From Clostridium putrefaciens (GTDB lineage Bacteria; Bacillota; Clostridia; Clostridiales; Clostridiaceae): DNA of 64,000 bases. Below, piece after piece: positions 9,295 to 20,800 of this stretch; positions within the stretch are counted from its first letter, which is position 1; every line of letters begins with the position of its first letter. The notes below the pieces were generated by a model. It was not told the DNA's origin and made no database searches. It worked only from the letters and a program-made list of their open reading frames with translations. A program made the translations under genes and the position numbers. The stretch covers positions 1,612,001-1,676,000 of the forward strand of contig NZ_UFWZ01000001.1 in assembly GCF_900461105.1 (NCBI RefSeq), written 5' to 3'.

Positions 9295-11814
9295 CTATTG
9301 ATTCGTTAACCTGTATATTAGATTCTTCTCTATATTAGCAATCTGATCTACATTTCCTTTACACGAAATCATAGTATCCTGTAATCTTTTTTTACTAAAC
9401 GATAATCTAGCCAATTTACTACGGACAATAATCCATTCATCAAGCAGATCTGAACTAAGTTTTATAATCTGCTCATCCTGAATGAATGCAAGGATCAGTT
9501 TATTGAATACTTTTTTCGATTCAATTATTTTGTTTATATTATCCAGCAATAATGGAAGTTCCTTCTCCCATGTCATACTTTGTTCAAGATACCTTTCGAA
9601 ACTATCTTCGAGTAATACTATTTTTTCTTGAAGAATCTGATAAGCATCTGCTATATTTTTAATCCATATCTCCCTTTTTTGTAATGCTTCATCTGATTCT
9701 CCTTGAGCAATTCTCTTATTCCCTTCCATTATGACAACTGGTGGTTCTGTTGGATTTACTCCAAATCTCTCCAATCCCTTTTTAAAAGCATTCTCCAAAT
9801 CATAATATGTGATTTCTTTTTCACTATAATCCAGCAGACTTCGTTCACTTTGCTCAAGGATATGGAAGATTCCTGTTGAATCATCAAAACCATACACAAG
9901 AATATTATGTGCCCAATGAAGTTTACCATATAAATCTTCTCGAATCGGGCTATAATAACCATCAATCTGGATAATAAGAAGACTTTTTTCCCGTAACGAC
10001 TTCTTCATCACATTTATTATCTCATCGCATTGATTTAAAGTAATGATATTAATCTTGTTTTCTTCCATTATCGTGGTCCAGGTTTTTGCTTCCATATAGT
10101 TAACTTCAACCAATTCTGTTTTCTCGTTTACAGAATACGAAGGAACTGCCTGTACCATTACATCATACGGATTGATACCCAGATACTTTATTCCAGCAAA
10201 TAATGCATTATAGAAACAGCTCTTATAAAAAACTTCATTATATGCCTGCACTCCATCCATATAAACTTTCTGTTCTGTCCATACGGATGAATTTACTACA
10301 TCGGCACTATTATCTTCCTCTTTTGCTGGAGCTTCAAAAGAGTGCTTATCCTCGCTAACCTCTTCTCCCGAAATAAACCTGGCAATATCACTTACACGAC
10401 CATATCCAAAGATGTCTTTAATTGTAAATGTATAGCCTAATTGAGCAAGTTCTGTGGAGAGCTTGATAGCAAGAAGGGAATGTCCGCCCAGCATAAAGAA
10501 ATCATCTTCTGCACCTACTCTTTTGATATCTAATAACTTGGAGAAAATCTGGCATATAGCAGCTTCTAATTCATTTCTAGGTGCAACATAATTCGAATCA
10601 TTCTCACCATCATTTTTCGGAAGTGCCATTCGGTCCACTTTTCCACTTGCTGTAAATGGAATCCGTTCAAGCTGATAGATATAGGATGGTATCATATAAT
10701 CCGGTAATTCTTTCTTTAAGTCATATTTGATATCTGAAATTTTAACCTTCTCATCCGAAACGATATAACCATATATCACTTTATCCCCGTGTTTATTTTC
10801 ATTAATTGTTACTACACAGTCTTTCATATATTCTATTTTCCGTAATGAAGATTCGATATCACCCAGCTCAATTCTGTACCCTCTAATCTTGACCTGCTCA
10901 TCCATACGTCCAAGATATTCTACATTACCATCAGGAAGCCATCTTGCCAAATCTCCAGTTCGATACATTCTTCCAGGCTCAAAAGGATTATCTACAAATT
11001 TTTTCTGTGTTAATTCATCTGCATTTAAATATCCTCTCGCAACTCCAATACCAGCGATACACAACTCACCAGGTATTCCTATGCCACATAAACCTCCCTG
11101 ATTTAGAATATACATTTTATAGTTGGCAATTGGTTTACCTATTGGTATAGAACGACCATTTTCACCTTCAAACTTATAACTAGAGCTATTTACTGTTACC
11201 TCTGTTGGGCCATATGTATTAATTACATTGTATTTGTTACACCATCGTTTTAATACATTTGCATTCGCTGCCTCACCACTTGAGTCAATAATTCTTAATG
11301 TCTTAAAATCATCTGGATTTAATTCAGCCAGCATCGTTGGAGTAAATGACGCAATTGTAACATGATTTCTATTACATACTTGCGCAATGGCTTGTGGATT
11401 CCTAACATCGTAGTATGATATTAGGCTTAATGTTCCTCCAATAATTAATATATTAAAGATATCCCATACCGACTGATCAAAAACATAATTTGCAACCTGC
11501 AATACCACATCATTTTCTGTTAAACTGTAGATTTTACCGTAAGCCAGCATCAAGTTATAAAATCCCCTGTGCTCAATTAAAACACCTTTTTGCTTACCTG
11601 TGGTACCGGATGTATAGATACAATATGCCAAATTAGACATAATACATCTTCTAGGAATGTTCTTCGTAATACCTGTCCATGCTCTACAATCTCTTACATC
11701 AAGGATCGGATAACCACACAAATCAATCTTAATGTCGCTATTGACTAACACGATCTTAGGTTTACAGTCTTTCAGCATATATTGGATTCTTTCTTCAGGA
11801 TAATGATCGTCCAT
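9295..11814 (-). CDS. NRPS C-terminal portion: rest of A4, T4 and a BtrH-like release domain (frameshifted from the upstream gene)
   Basis: This 839-residue frame begins inside an adenylation domain at PMDDHYPEERIQYML, the continuation of motif A2. It carries A3 YTSGTTGKQKG (~68), A5 NTYGPTE, TGD, the carrier site GGHSLLAIKL (Ser ~445), and then no thioesterase. Instead residues ~520-680 form a BtrH-like domain: Cys ~532 in KSCFYNALFAG, His ~635 in WAHNILVYGFDD. A helical tail follows to 839. My reading of its specificity residues is D-Q-W-S-D-S-T-V-N, which I cannot match to a substrate. The ORF overlaps the 3185-residue NRPS frame by 43 bases, and one extra G at 11826-11831 would fuse them into a ~4,010-residue enzyme. 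Confidence 0.8.
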   Translation of the reverse strand: MDDHYPEERIQYMLKDCKPKIVLVNSDIKIDLCGYPILDVRDCRAWTGITKNIPRRCIMSNLAYCIYTSGTTGKQKGVLIEHRGFYNLMLAYGKIYSLTENDVVLQVANYVFDQSVWDIFNILIIGGTLSLISYYDVRNPQAIAQVCNRNHVTIASFTPTMLAELNPDDFKTLRIIDSSGEAANANVLKRWCNKYNVINTYGPTEVTVNSSSYKFEGENGRSIPIGKPIANYKMYILNQGGLCGIGIPGELCIAGIGVARGYLNADELTQKKFVDNPFEPGRMYRTGDLARWLPDGNVEYLGRMDEQVKIRGYRIELGDIESSLRKIEYMKDCVVTINENKHGDKVIYGYIVSDEKVKISDIKYDLKKELPDYMIPSYIYQLERIPFTASGKVDRMALPKNDGENDSNYVAPRNELEAAICQIFSKLLDIKRVGAEDDFFMLGGHSLLAIKLSTELAQLGYTFTIKDIFGYGRVSDIARFISGEEVSEDKHSFEAPAKEEDNSADVVNSSVWTEQKVYMDGVQAYNEVFYKSCFYNALFAGIKYLGINPYDVMVQAVPSYSVNEKTELVEVNYMEAKTWTTIMEENKINIITLNQCDEIINVMKKSLREKSLLIIQIDGYYSPIREDLYGKLHWAHNILVYGFDDSTGIFHILEQSERSLLDYSEKEITYYDLENAFKKGLERFGVNPTEPPVVIMEGNKRIAQGESDEALQKREIWIKNIADAYQILQEKIVLLEDSFERYLEQSMTWEKELPLLLDNINKIIESKKVFNKLILAFIQDEQIIKLSSDLLDEWIIVRSKLARLSFSKKRLQDTMISCKGNVDQIANIEKNLIYRLTNQ

Positions 11815-14800
11815 CGGAACATATGCCCCCCTGCTTTCAATATACCAAACATACTTATAATCATTTCAATGCTTCGTTCCATCAGCAATGCAACAAAACA
11901 TTCAGCCTTTACACCTTGCTCAATCAGCTTTACAGCTATATCATTTGCTTTCTCATTAAGTTCTCTATAAGTGATAGATTGATTATCATATACTATCGCT
12001 GTTTTCTCTGGAGTTCTTTCTACCTGCTTTTCAAAATAGTCCATAATAAACATATTCTGATCAAATGGAACTGCTGTATCATTAAACTCTTCCAGGACTT
12101 TTACTTTTTCTTTATCTGACATGATTGGAATCTCGTTTATTAACGCGTTAGGATTCGCAACAAGACTCTCTAATAATATCTTATAATGGTCTATCAGAAG
12201 TTTGATTGTTGCGGAAGTAAATAATTCCTCTGCATATTCAATTACTAATCCAAATCTATTATCTGTTTCATTGATATCCATGGAAATATCAAATTTTGCA
12301 ATCGAGTTATGATTCATTACATTTTTACAAACGATATTCTTCAATTGCAGTTCTGCTGGTTCTGTATTCTGCATTGTCAGCATGACATCAAATAACGGAT
12401 TTCTTGAAATATTTCTTTGTATATCTAATTCTTCTACTAACTCTTCAAAAGGATATTGCTGATTTTCATATGCTTTTAAACAGATTTCCTTAATTTCATG
12501 TAAAAACTGCATATATTGTTTGGATCCTTCTGTTTTTCCACGTAACGCCAATGTATTTACAAACATTCCTATCATGTCTTCTGTATCATGATGGGTTCTT
12601 GAACTAATTGGACTTCCAATTACGATATCTTCTTGTCTACTATATTTTTTAAGCAGAATCATAAACGAAGATAAGAAAATCATAAATACTGTTACCTGCG
12701 ATTGTTGTGCCAGTTCTTTTATGCTTGAGCAAAGAGATTCTTCTATGGAATCGGTATATATCTTCCCTTTGAAAGAAGCCTGCTGCTTTCTAATAAAGTC
12801 ATATGGCATATCAATCACTGGAATCTCATCAGCAAACGTATTGATCCAGTATTCCTTTTGCGAAGATATGTCCCTGGTACCCATCCATTCACTATAATCC
12901 TTATACTGGTGGGATAACAAAGGAATCTCATTTCCATTATAAAGTGCATTGAACTCTTTTATTATGATACCAATACTAACACCATCACTTACGATATGAT
13001 GAATATCCCAAAGCATTAAGTAATCGTTATTCCTTTCCATTATCTTTACTCGGAACAATGGCGCTCTTGTAAGATCAAAGGCACGAACAAATCCTTTGAC
13101 TGCATCCTCTTCTGATATATTACCAGCCTTTTCATATTCGAATTCCGACTCTACATGATTCAGCACCTTCTGCAACAGTCTTCCGCTGTCTAACACGAAA
13201 GCTGTTCGTAATATTTCATGTCGATTGATGATAGTCTGGACGGTCTCCTTTATTTTCTGTACATCTACTTTTCCCTGCATTACAATACAATATGGTGAAT
13301 TGTAAGAAGTACTGTTTTCATTAATGCTACAGTTAAGATATGTTCTCTTCTGAGAGGATGACATATCATAGTATTCCTTTTCCTCTGCCTTAGGTATGGA
13401 ATCATCAGCCAGCTTTGCATGCTCTTTTGATAATATATCCGCAAGCTCTTTTACAACAGGATGTTGAAAAATCATTTTCAGTGATACTTTCACCTTAAAT
13501 TCTTTTTCAATCTGATTCACAAATCGGGCAGCTCTAAGGGAATGTCCACCACGATCAAAGAAATTATCAGAAACTCCAACTTTATCTACATTCAGAATAT
13601 CTTCTAATATTTCACATAACTTATACTCGATTTCTGATTCTGGAGCCTCATATCCACTTTCTATAAAGGTTGATACCTCTGGTAATTTTCTATAATTCAA
13701 TTTTCCATTTTGCGTAATTGGAAGAATATCAAGCTGCATAAAGTAAGCTGGTATCATATAAACCGGCAGCTTTTCTTTCAGCTTATTACGTAAATCGGCT
13801 AACTCAACTTTTTTCTTGGCAACAAAATATGCATAGATGTTCTTCTCACCAGCCGCATCGTTCTTTACAATAACAGCTACATCCAGTATTTCCGGCTGTT
13901 CTTTTATCTTATTTTCAATTTCATGTAATTCGATACGGAAACCTCGGATTTTTACTTGTCCATCTGCTCTTCCAATGAACTCGATATTACCATCACTTCT
14001 CCATCTGACAATATCACCGGTTTTATAAATTCTTCCTTCATCAAACGGAGACTTTATAAACTTCTGTTTATTCACAGTTTCTTTATTCCAATATCCTTTT
14101 GATACACCAGCTCCACCAATGCATAACTCTCCAGGTACACCAATTCCACATAGATTATTTTTTTGATCTAATACATAAAGTTTTACATTACAAATTGGTT
14201 TACCAATTGGTATTGGCTTGCTATCTTCAAAATCCTCTTTCGTGCATCGATAAAAGGATGCAATATCCGTACATTCTGTTGGACCATAGGTATTCACAAG
14301 TTCTGCATTGCAGTTCTTTGATGTAATCCAAGGTTTCATGATGCTTTTATTGATAATTTCTCCTCCAAGTAACAAATACCGTAAGGTTTCCAACTTCTCA
14401 TATGAAGTTTCATCATTGGAATAAATGATAGGATAAAATACACTAGATGCACTGTTAATTACTGTAATTTTGTTTCTGACAATTGCTCTTGTTATCTCAT
14501 CACTGTCATAATTCCATTGATTATATACAAATAGGCATCCTCCAGATAAAAGTGGAGCAAAGATATTCTTTTGCGCCAAATCAAAACTAATAGAAGCAAT
14601 TAACATAATATTATCTTCTGCACTAAGTTCAAATTCATTTCTATACCAAGTTACCATATTAACGAACGAATTATTCTTGATAACGGCTCCTTTACTCTTT
14701 CCAGTCGTTCCAGAAGTATAAATCATATATAGTGAGTCATCTAAACTGGAATTTCTTTGAATTCTCTGTGAAACTCCAGCTCTATGCTGGAATAAATCAA

Positions 14801-17800
14801 TACATGGGAGCTCTCCCTCATATGGAACACCATAGGTTAAAATTGCTTTTGGTGTTGCATCTGTAATGATATCCTGTACTCTTCCTAGTGGGTAAACCGC
14901 ATCGATTGGAATATATGCTGCACCGGTCTTTAGTATTGCAATCAATCCAACAATCATTTCGATACTACGTTCTGTATATAATGCAACAAAAGTATTACAG
15001 CCTACATTGTAATTCATTAATTCTTTTGCTATCGCATTTGCCTGTATATCAAGTTCGTGATATGTTAATTTTCTTCCTTCATATTCAACACAAAAAGCAT
15101 CCGGCGTTTTATCAACTTGTTTTTCAAACAAATCAATCAGATTCTTCTTAGGAAAGGAAGCACTTGTCTGATTAAATGAATCTACAATTCTATGTATTTC
15201 ATCATGTGACATCATAAGAAGATTCGCTATACTCTTGTCTGGATGATTCACAATATCAGTTAACAAACTGCAATAGTGTTCTGCAAATACATGAATACTT
15301 TTCTCTTCGAATATTTTGGAACAGTATTCAAAATAGAAGATATATTCATTTTCAATAGAATCTATTGCTAATGTGATATCAAACTTGGAAATCTTATTTT
15401 CTTCTCTATTTCGATTAATTGCCTTGAGTTCACTTACTGCATTTGTCTGATTGTTTGTATCCTGAAATGAAAACATTACATCAAATATCGGATTACGGGA
15501 TATATCTCGTTCTATATCTAATTCTTCAACCAGCTGTTCAAAAGGATATTCCTGGTTCTGATAAGCTTTTAAACATTTTTGTTTCACAATCATTAAGCAG
15601 TCTGCAAAGGTAGCATCTGATGGCAATTGGACTCTTATGGCCAAAGTATTCGCAAACATCCCCAGCATATTTTCTGTGTTAATATCAATTCGGTTTGCAA
15701 TTGGTGTACCTACAATAAGATCATCTTGTCCACTATACTTATTTAACAATATAATAAATGCGGAAAGCAAAACCATATATTCTGTTGCAGAATTCTGGGC
15801 TGCAGTTTTTTTGATTTTCTCTCTCATTACACTACCTGAATACCTGGTAACCGTTTTTCCCTCAAAACTTTGATTCAAAGGTCTTGGGAAATCATACGGA
15901 AGATTTATCATCGGAAGCTCTCCACTAAATTCTGATAACCAGTACTCTCTTTGATCCGCTAAATCACGTTTTCGCATCCATTCACTATAATCTCTATATT
16001 GATATTTTGGTAATGCAAGCTCTTCTCCTCTATAAGTTCTGAAAAACTCATTTAGGAAATTCCAATAACTTGTTCCATCACTAATGCTGTGGTGCACATC
16101 TAATAGTAATATTGTATCCTTTTTGCGAATGATTAACTTCATTCTAAATAATGGTGCCTTTGTTAAATCAAATGGTTTGATAAATTCGCTTAATACTTCT
16201 TTTTCATCTGCACGATCATCTGCCTCTACAGTAATGCTTTCTTCTATATATTCTAAAATGTTCTGAACCAGTTCATCATTCTTCATCTGGAAAGTTGTTC
16301 TTAATATTTCATGATGTTCTATCATACACTGGATTGCCTGGATTGCCTTATTTGCATCCATTACCTCATTTACAATAAATCCACCTGGAATATTATATAA
16401 TACTCCGGTTTCATCCATCTGACTTTGTAGGTATATTCTTTTCTGTGTAGAAGACATAGAATAGAATTTCTTTTGTTCGCATTCCGTTATGCCTAAATTC
16501 TTTTTCCTACCTATTTCATCTAAGTAACCAGCCATACTCTCAACCGTTGGATATTTAAAAACATCCTGTATTGTAATGGTATATCCACTAGACTCGCAGA
16601 TAAGATTCACCAGTTTCATTGCTTTTAAGGAATGTCCGCCTAAATCAAAAAAGTTCTGTTCAATACCAATATGGCTTATCATCAAAACCTGTTTAAAGAT
16701 ATCACATAACAGTATTTCAGTATTACGAGTTGGTGCCTTCACACCTGCTGTTTTTCCTGAATTCATGTTTGGCAATGCACTCTGGTCTAATTTTCCGTTA
16801 ACCGTCATTGGTATCCGGTCTATCTGCATCATGTAAGCCGGAATCATGTATCCTGGTAAAACATCTCTTAACTGATTTTTCATTTCATCAAATTCTAATC
16901 CTTTATTTGCTGTTAGATAAGCATATAAAAGTTTTTCATGATTTGTACTTTCTCTTATAATTACAGCAACATCTACTACATCTGACAACGAACGGATTAC
17001 ACTTTCAATCTCTCCAAGTTCAATACGATATCCTCGTATTTTTGTCTGACGATCCACTCTGCCCAGATATTCGATTTCCCCATTTGGCAGCCATCTTGCC
17101 ATATCACCGGTACGATATATTTTTCTTTCTTCAAATGATAACGTAACAAATTTCTCTTCTGTTAATTCCGTGTTTCCTAAATATCCAGCCGCAACACCCG
17201 CACCTGCAATACATAATTCTCCAGGTTCTCCGATTCCACAAAGAACACCTTTCTTTAATATATAGGCAGTATGATTTCTAATTGGTTTACCAATTGTAAT
17301 TCGTTGTTCTTCCTGTTCGAACTTCAAGCAAGTTACAACATGTGTCTCTGTTGGTCCGTAATGATTGTAATAAGCATGCATCAATAATGAATCTAAGCAT
17401 TTCTTATTCAAATACATTGCTTCTCCAGCCAATATAATGGTATGTATCTGATTTAATATACAATCTCCATCTATACTTGAAGTGATAGCATCCCAATAGG
17501 ATGGAGTACAGAAAACGGTATCTATTTTTTTGTCCGTTATATATCTTGAAAATCCACTAATATCTTTCTTAAGTTCATCTGATACGACTACCAGATTGCA
17601 TCCCATAGCCAAAGCAGTCGAAATTTCCTGAATGGAAACATCAAATCCAATTGAAGCAAGCGTAGCGATATTATGACACTCCATTTCCAGTTCAGCCTGC
17701 TCCCAGGCTACAAGGTTAGAAATCGTACTAATTTTCTGTAGAACTCCTTTTGGTCTTCCCGTAGTACCAGATGTATAAATGCAGTACATAATGTCATCTA

Positions 17801-20800
17801 ATGTTGTTTTTGTACCATCCTCAATATTCGTACAATTCCAGGCTTCTGAATTTTCTAGTAAATACGTATTTTCTAACTCTTCGCATTTTCCTTTTTGTGA
17901 TAAGATTAATGCCGATTTACAATCATCGCAAATATACTTTATTCGCTCCATTGGTGTATCTGGATTAACTGGTACATAGATTGCTCCTGCTTTTAAAATT
18001 GCTACAAATGCGATTATCCACTCAATACTCTTGTCACATATAACAACGATATAATCTTGTGTATGAATTCCCATACCCTCTAATTTATTCGCTAAATAAG
18101 AAGATTTTTCATCCAGCTGGCAATAGGATAACACTCTATCTTTTTCCGTTACAGCAATTTGTTCCGGGCACTTCTTTATCTGTTCTTCTATCTGCTTTAG
18201 AATATGATCATAGGACAAAGGTTTCTGACCAGCCTGATTAAATTCGTTCATCAAAAGATGTTTCTCCTGATTATCGAACATTTCAATCATTTCTATTTTC
18301 TGATTTAAATCGCAACGAATGAGCTCTTCCACCACATGAAAGTAATGATGCAAAATGAGCTTAGCCATATCTTCCTTGTAAAGATCTGAGCAATATTCCA
18401 ATCTGATTTCGGTATTTTCTTTCTTATAGACATAGAATGTCAAATCAAATTTACTTGTATCAAGAATTATTTCATTCTCTGTTGTTTCATCAGTTTCAAT
18501 CCTTATTTTGTCTTGTTCCTGATTTTCCATAACTAACATAACATCAAATATAGGATTTCTTGACATATCGTAATTAACATCCACCTGTTCCACAAGTTCA
18601 TCAAATGGATAATCCTGATTACTATACGCCTGAATACAAGTATCCTTTATCTCCATAAGGAAATCTGATAAGCTTTTGCTGCTTACTGGTTTTCCCCTTA
18701 AAGCTAATGTATTCGCGAACATTCCTAACATATTCTCAGTTTCTTTTCTTGTTCGGGCGCTATATACACTTCCTATTACGATATCATCTTGTCTTGTATA
18801 TTTCGCTAATGTAATCATGGCTGCTGTTAAAAATACCATGTATTCTGTTACGTTGTGTTCCCTAGAAAATTTTCTTAAAGCACCTTCAAACTCTTTTGTA
18901 ATATCTGTTTTTACTAATGTTTTTCCATTATTGCTTCGTTTCTTTTTCCTTATTGAATCCGTAGGCATATTTAATATAGGCAGCTCACCTGATAATTCGT
19001 TTAGCCAGTACTGTTTCTGTCTGTATAAATCTCTCTGATTCATCCATTCACAATAATCTTTGTACTGATATTCAAGTGACTCTAGTTTACCGCCAGCATA
19101 CAACATATTAAATTCTTTGATAAAATTGTTATAGCTTGTTCCATCACTTATAATATGATGCATGTTAATTAAGATAACCGTATCCTCTTTTTGGTTCACA
19201 ACCTGCATTCTGACTAAAGACTCCTGAGCCAAATCAAAAGGCCTTACAAAATCTGCAATTAATTCTTTATCACTTAAACTGCTGCTCTCTATATACTCAA
19301 ATGGAAGCTCTACATGCTCATTCACTCTTTGAACTAATTTTCCATCCTTCATGATAAAGGAAGTTCTTAATATTTCATGCCTTTTAATAACTTCCTGATA
19401 TGCTCTTTTTATTTTTTCTATATCAATCGTTTTCTTACAAATAAAGCATCTTGGGAGATTATATAATAACTTTGTTTGCTCCATCTCACACACTAGATAA
19501 ATACGTTTTTGTGTAGATGATACATCATAATATTCCTTTTTCCCTGCCTTAGCAAAATCTAAATTTCTGTCTTCTTTCTTTTGATGTGCAATAAATTCAG
19601 CTAATAATCTTACGGATGGAAATCTAAAAATATCTTGAACAGTTACTGTACAATGAAAGACTTGATCAATTCGATTTGTAAGACGGATAGCTTTTAACGA
19701 CTGCCCACCAATTTCAAAGAAACTTGACTCGATATCAAAATACTGTACATTTAATACATCCTGGTATAATTTGTACAGCTGCTCCTCAACATCACTTGAA
19801 AATGTAATTTTCTTCTTTGGAAGTTCTGCCTTCTCTTGGATTTCCAAAAGACGATTTCGATCTAGTTTACCATTCTGGGTCAAAGGTATTTTTTCAATCT
19901 GCACCATGTAAGCTGGTACCATATATGGTGGAATCTGACACAACAGACTTTGTCGTAATTCTTTGATATCGATGGTAGAATCACTCACAAGATATGCATA
20001 TAGCTCACTTTCGCCCATATGATTCTCTCTGGAAATCACTGCGCATGAAGTAACTGCATTTTCATTTTTTATTACATTTTCTACTTCACCTAATTCAATG
20101 CGGTTACCATTGATATTAACCTGATCATCTACTCTTCCTAAATATATAATATTGCCATCCTGTTCTATCATTGCTTTATCACCAGTGTGATATAATTTAC
20201 CTGGTCCAAACGGATTTTCACTTATTTTCTGTTCTGACAAATCATCCAGATTCAGATATCCAGTCATAAGGCCATCTGTAACAATACAAAGTTCTCCTAG
20301 CTTACCTGCTGCACATCTTTCTTGATTATCGACGATATATGCAGTAACATTTTTTACGCTCTTTCCAATAGGCAGCTTCTTATAATCTTTTTTCTTTTTA
20401 TCCCAGTTCCAGCATAAAGCTGCTCCACCAGTCTCACTAGTGCCATATAAATTAGTATATTCCGCATTCTCAGGAATCTTTTCTAATATTCCTGTATTGG
20501 TTGCCTCACCTAACGTAATGATTCGATCCACATGAGGAATATTTAACTCCATATAATATCTTGGTGATACAATTAAAACATTAACTTTATTCTTAATGCA
20601 AATCGTTTCATATTCTTTGATATTTATTACATTTTCTTTTGTCGTCAGAACAAGCGTAGAACCAGTTAAAAAAGTAAAAAACAATTCTGATACAGAGGCT
20701 GTCGATGCCATAGTCGAAAACTGGGCTACAACATCATTTTTCTTAAAATGCAGATCATAACATGCATTCAGTTTAAGTTTCACAATAGCCTTTTGTGGAA

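Noticed and set aside
10889-11150. Plus-strand open frames inside the NRPS genes
   Set aside because: They are antisense shadows of adenylation-domain coding sequence, with no ribosome-binding sites or family motifs.
12000-16500. A3 and A4 substrate assignments
   Set aside because: The residue sets I read (D-L-K-N-L-G-T-D-I and D-Q-W-S-D-S-T-V-N) match no code I can recall with confidence, so no substrate is claimed.
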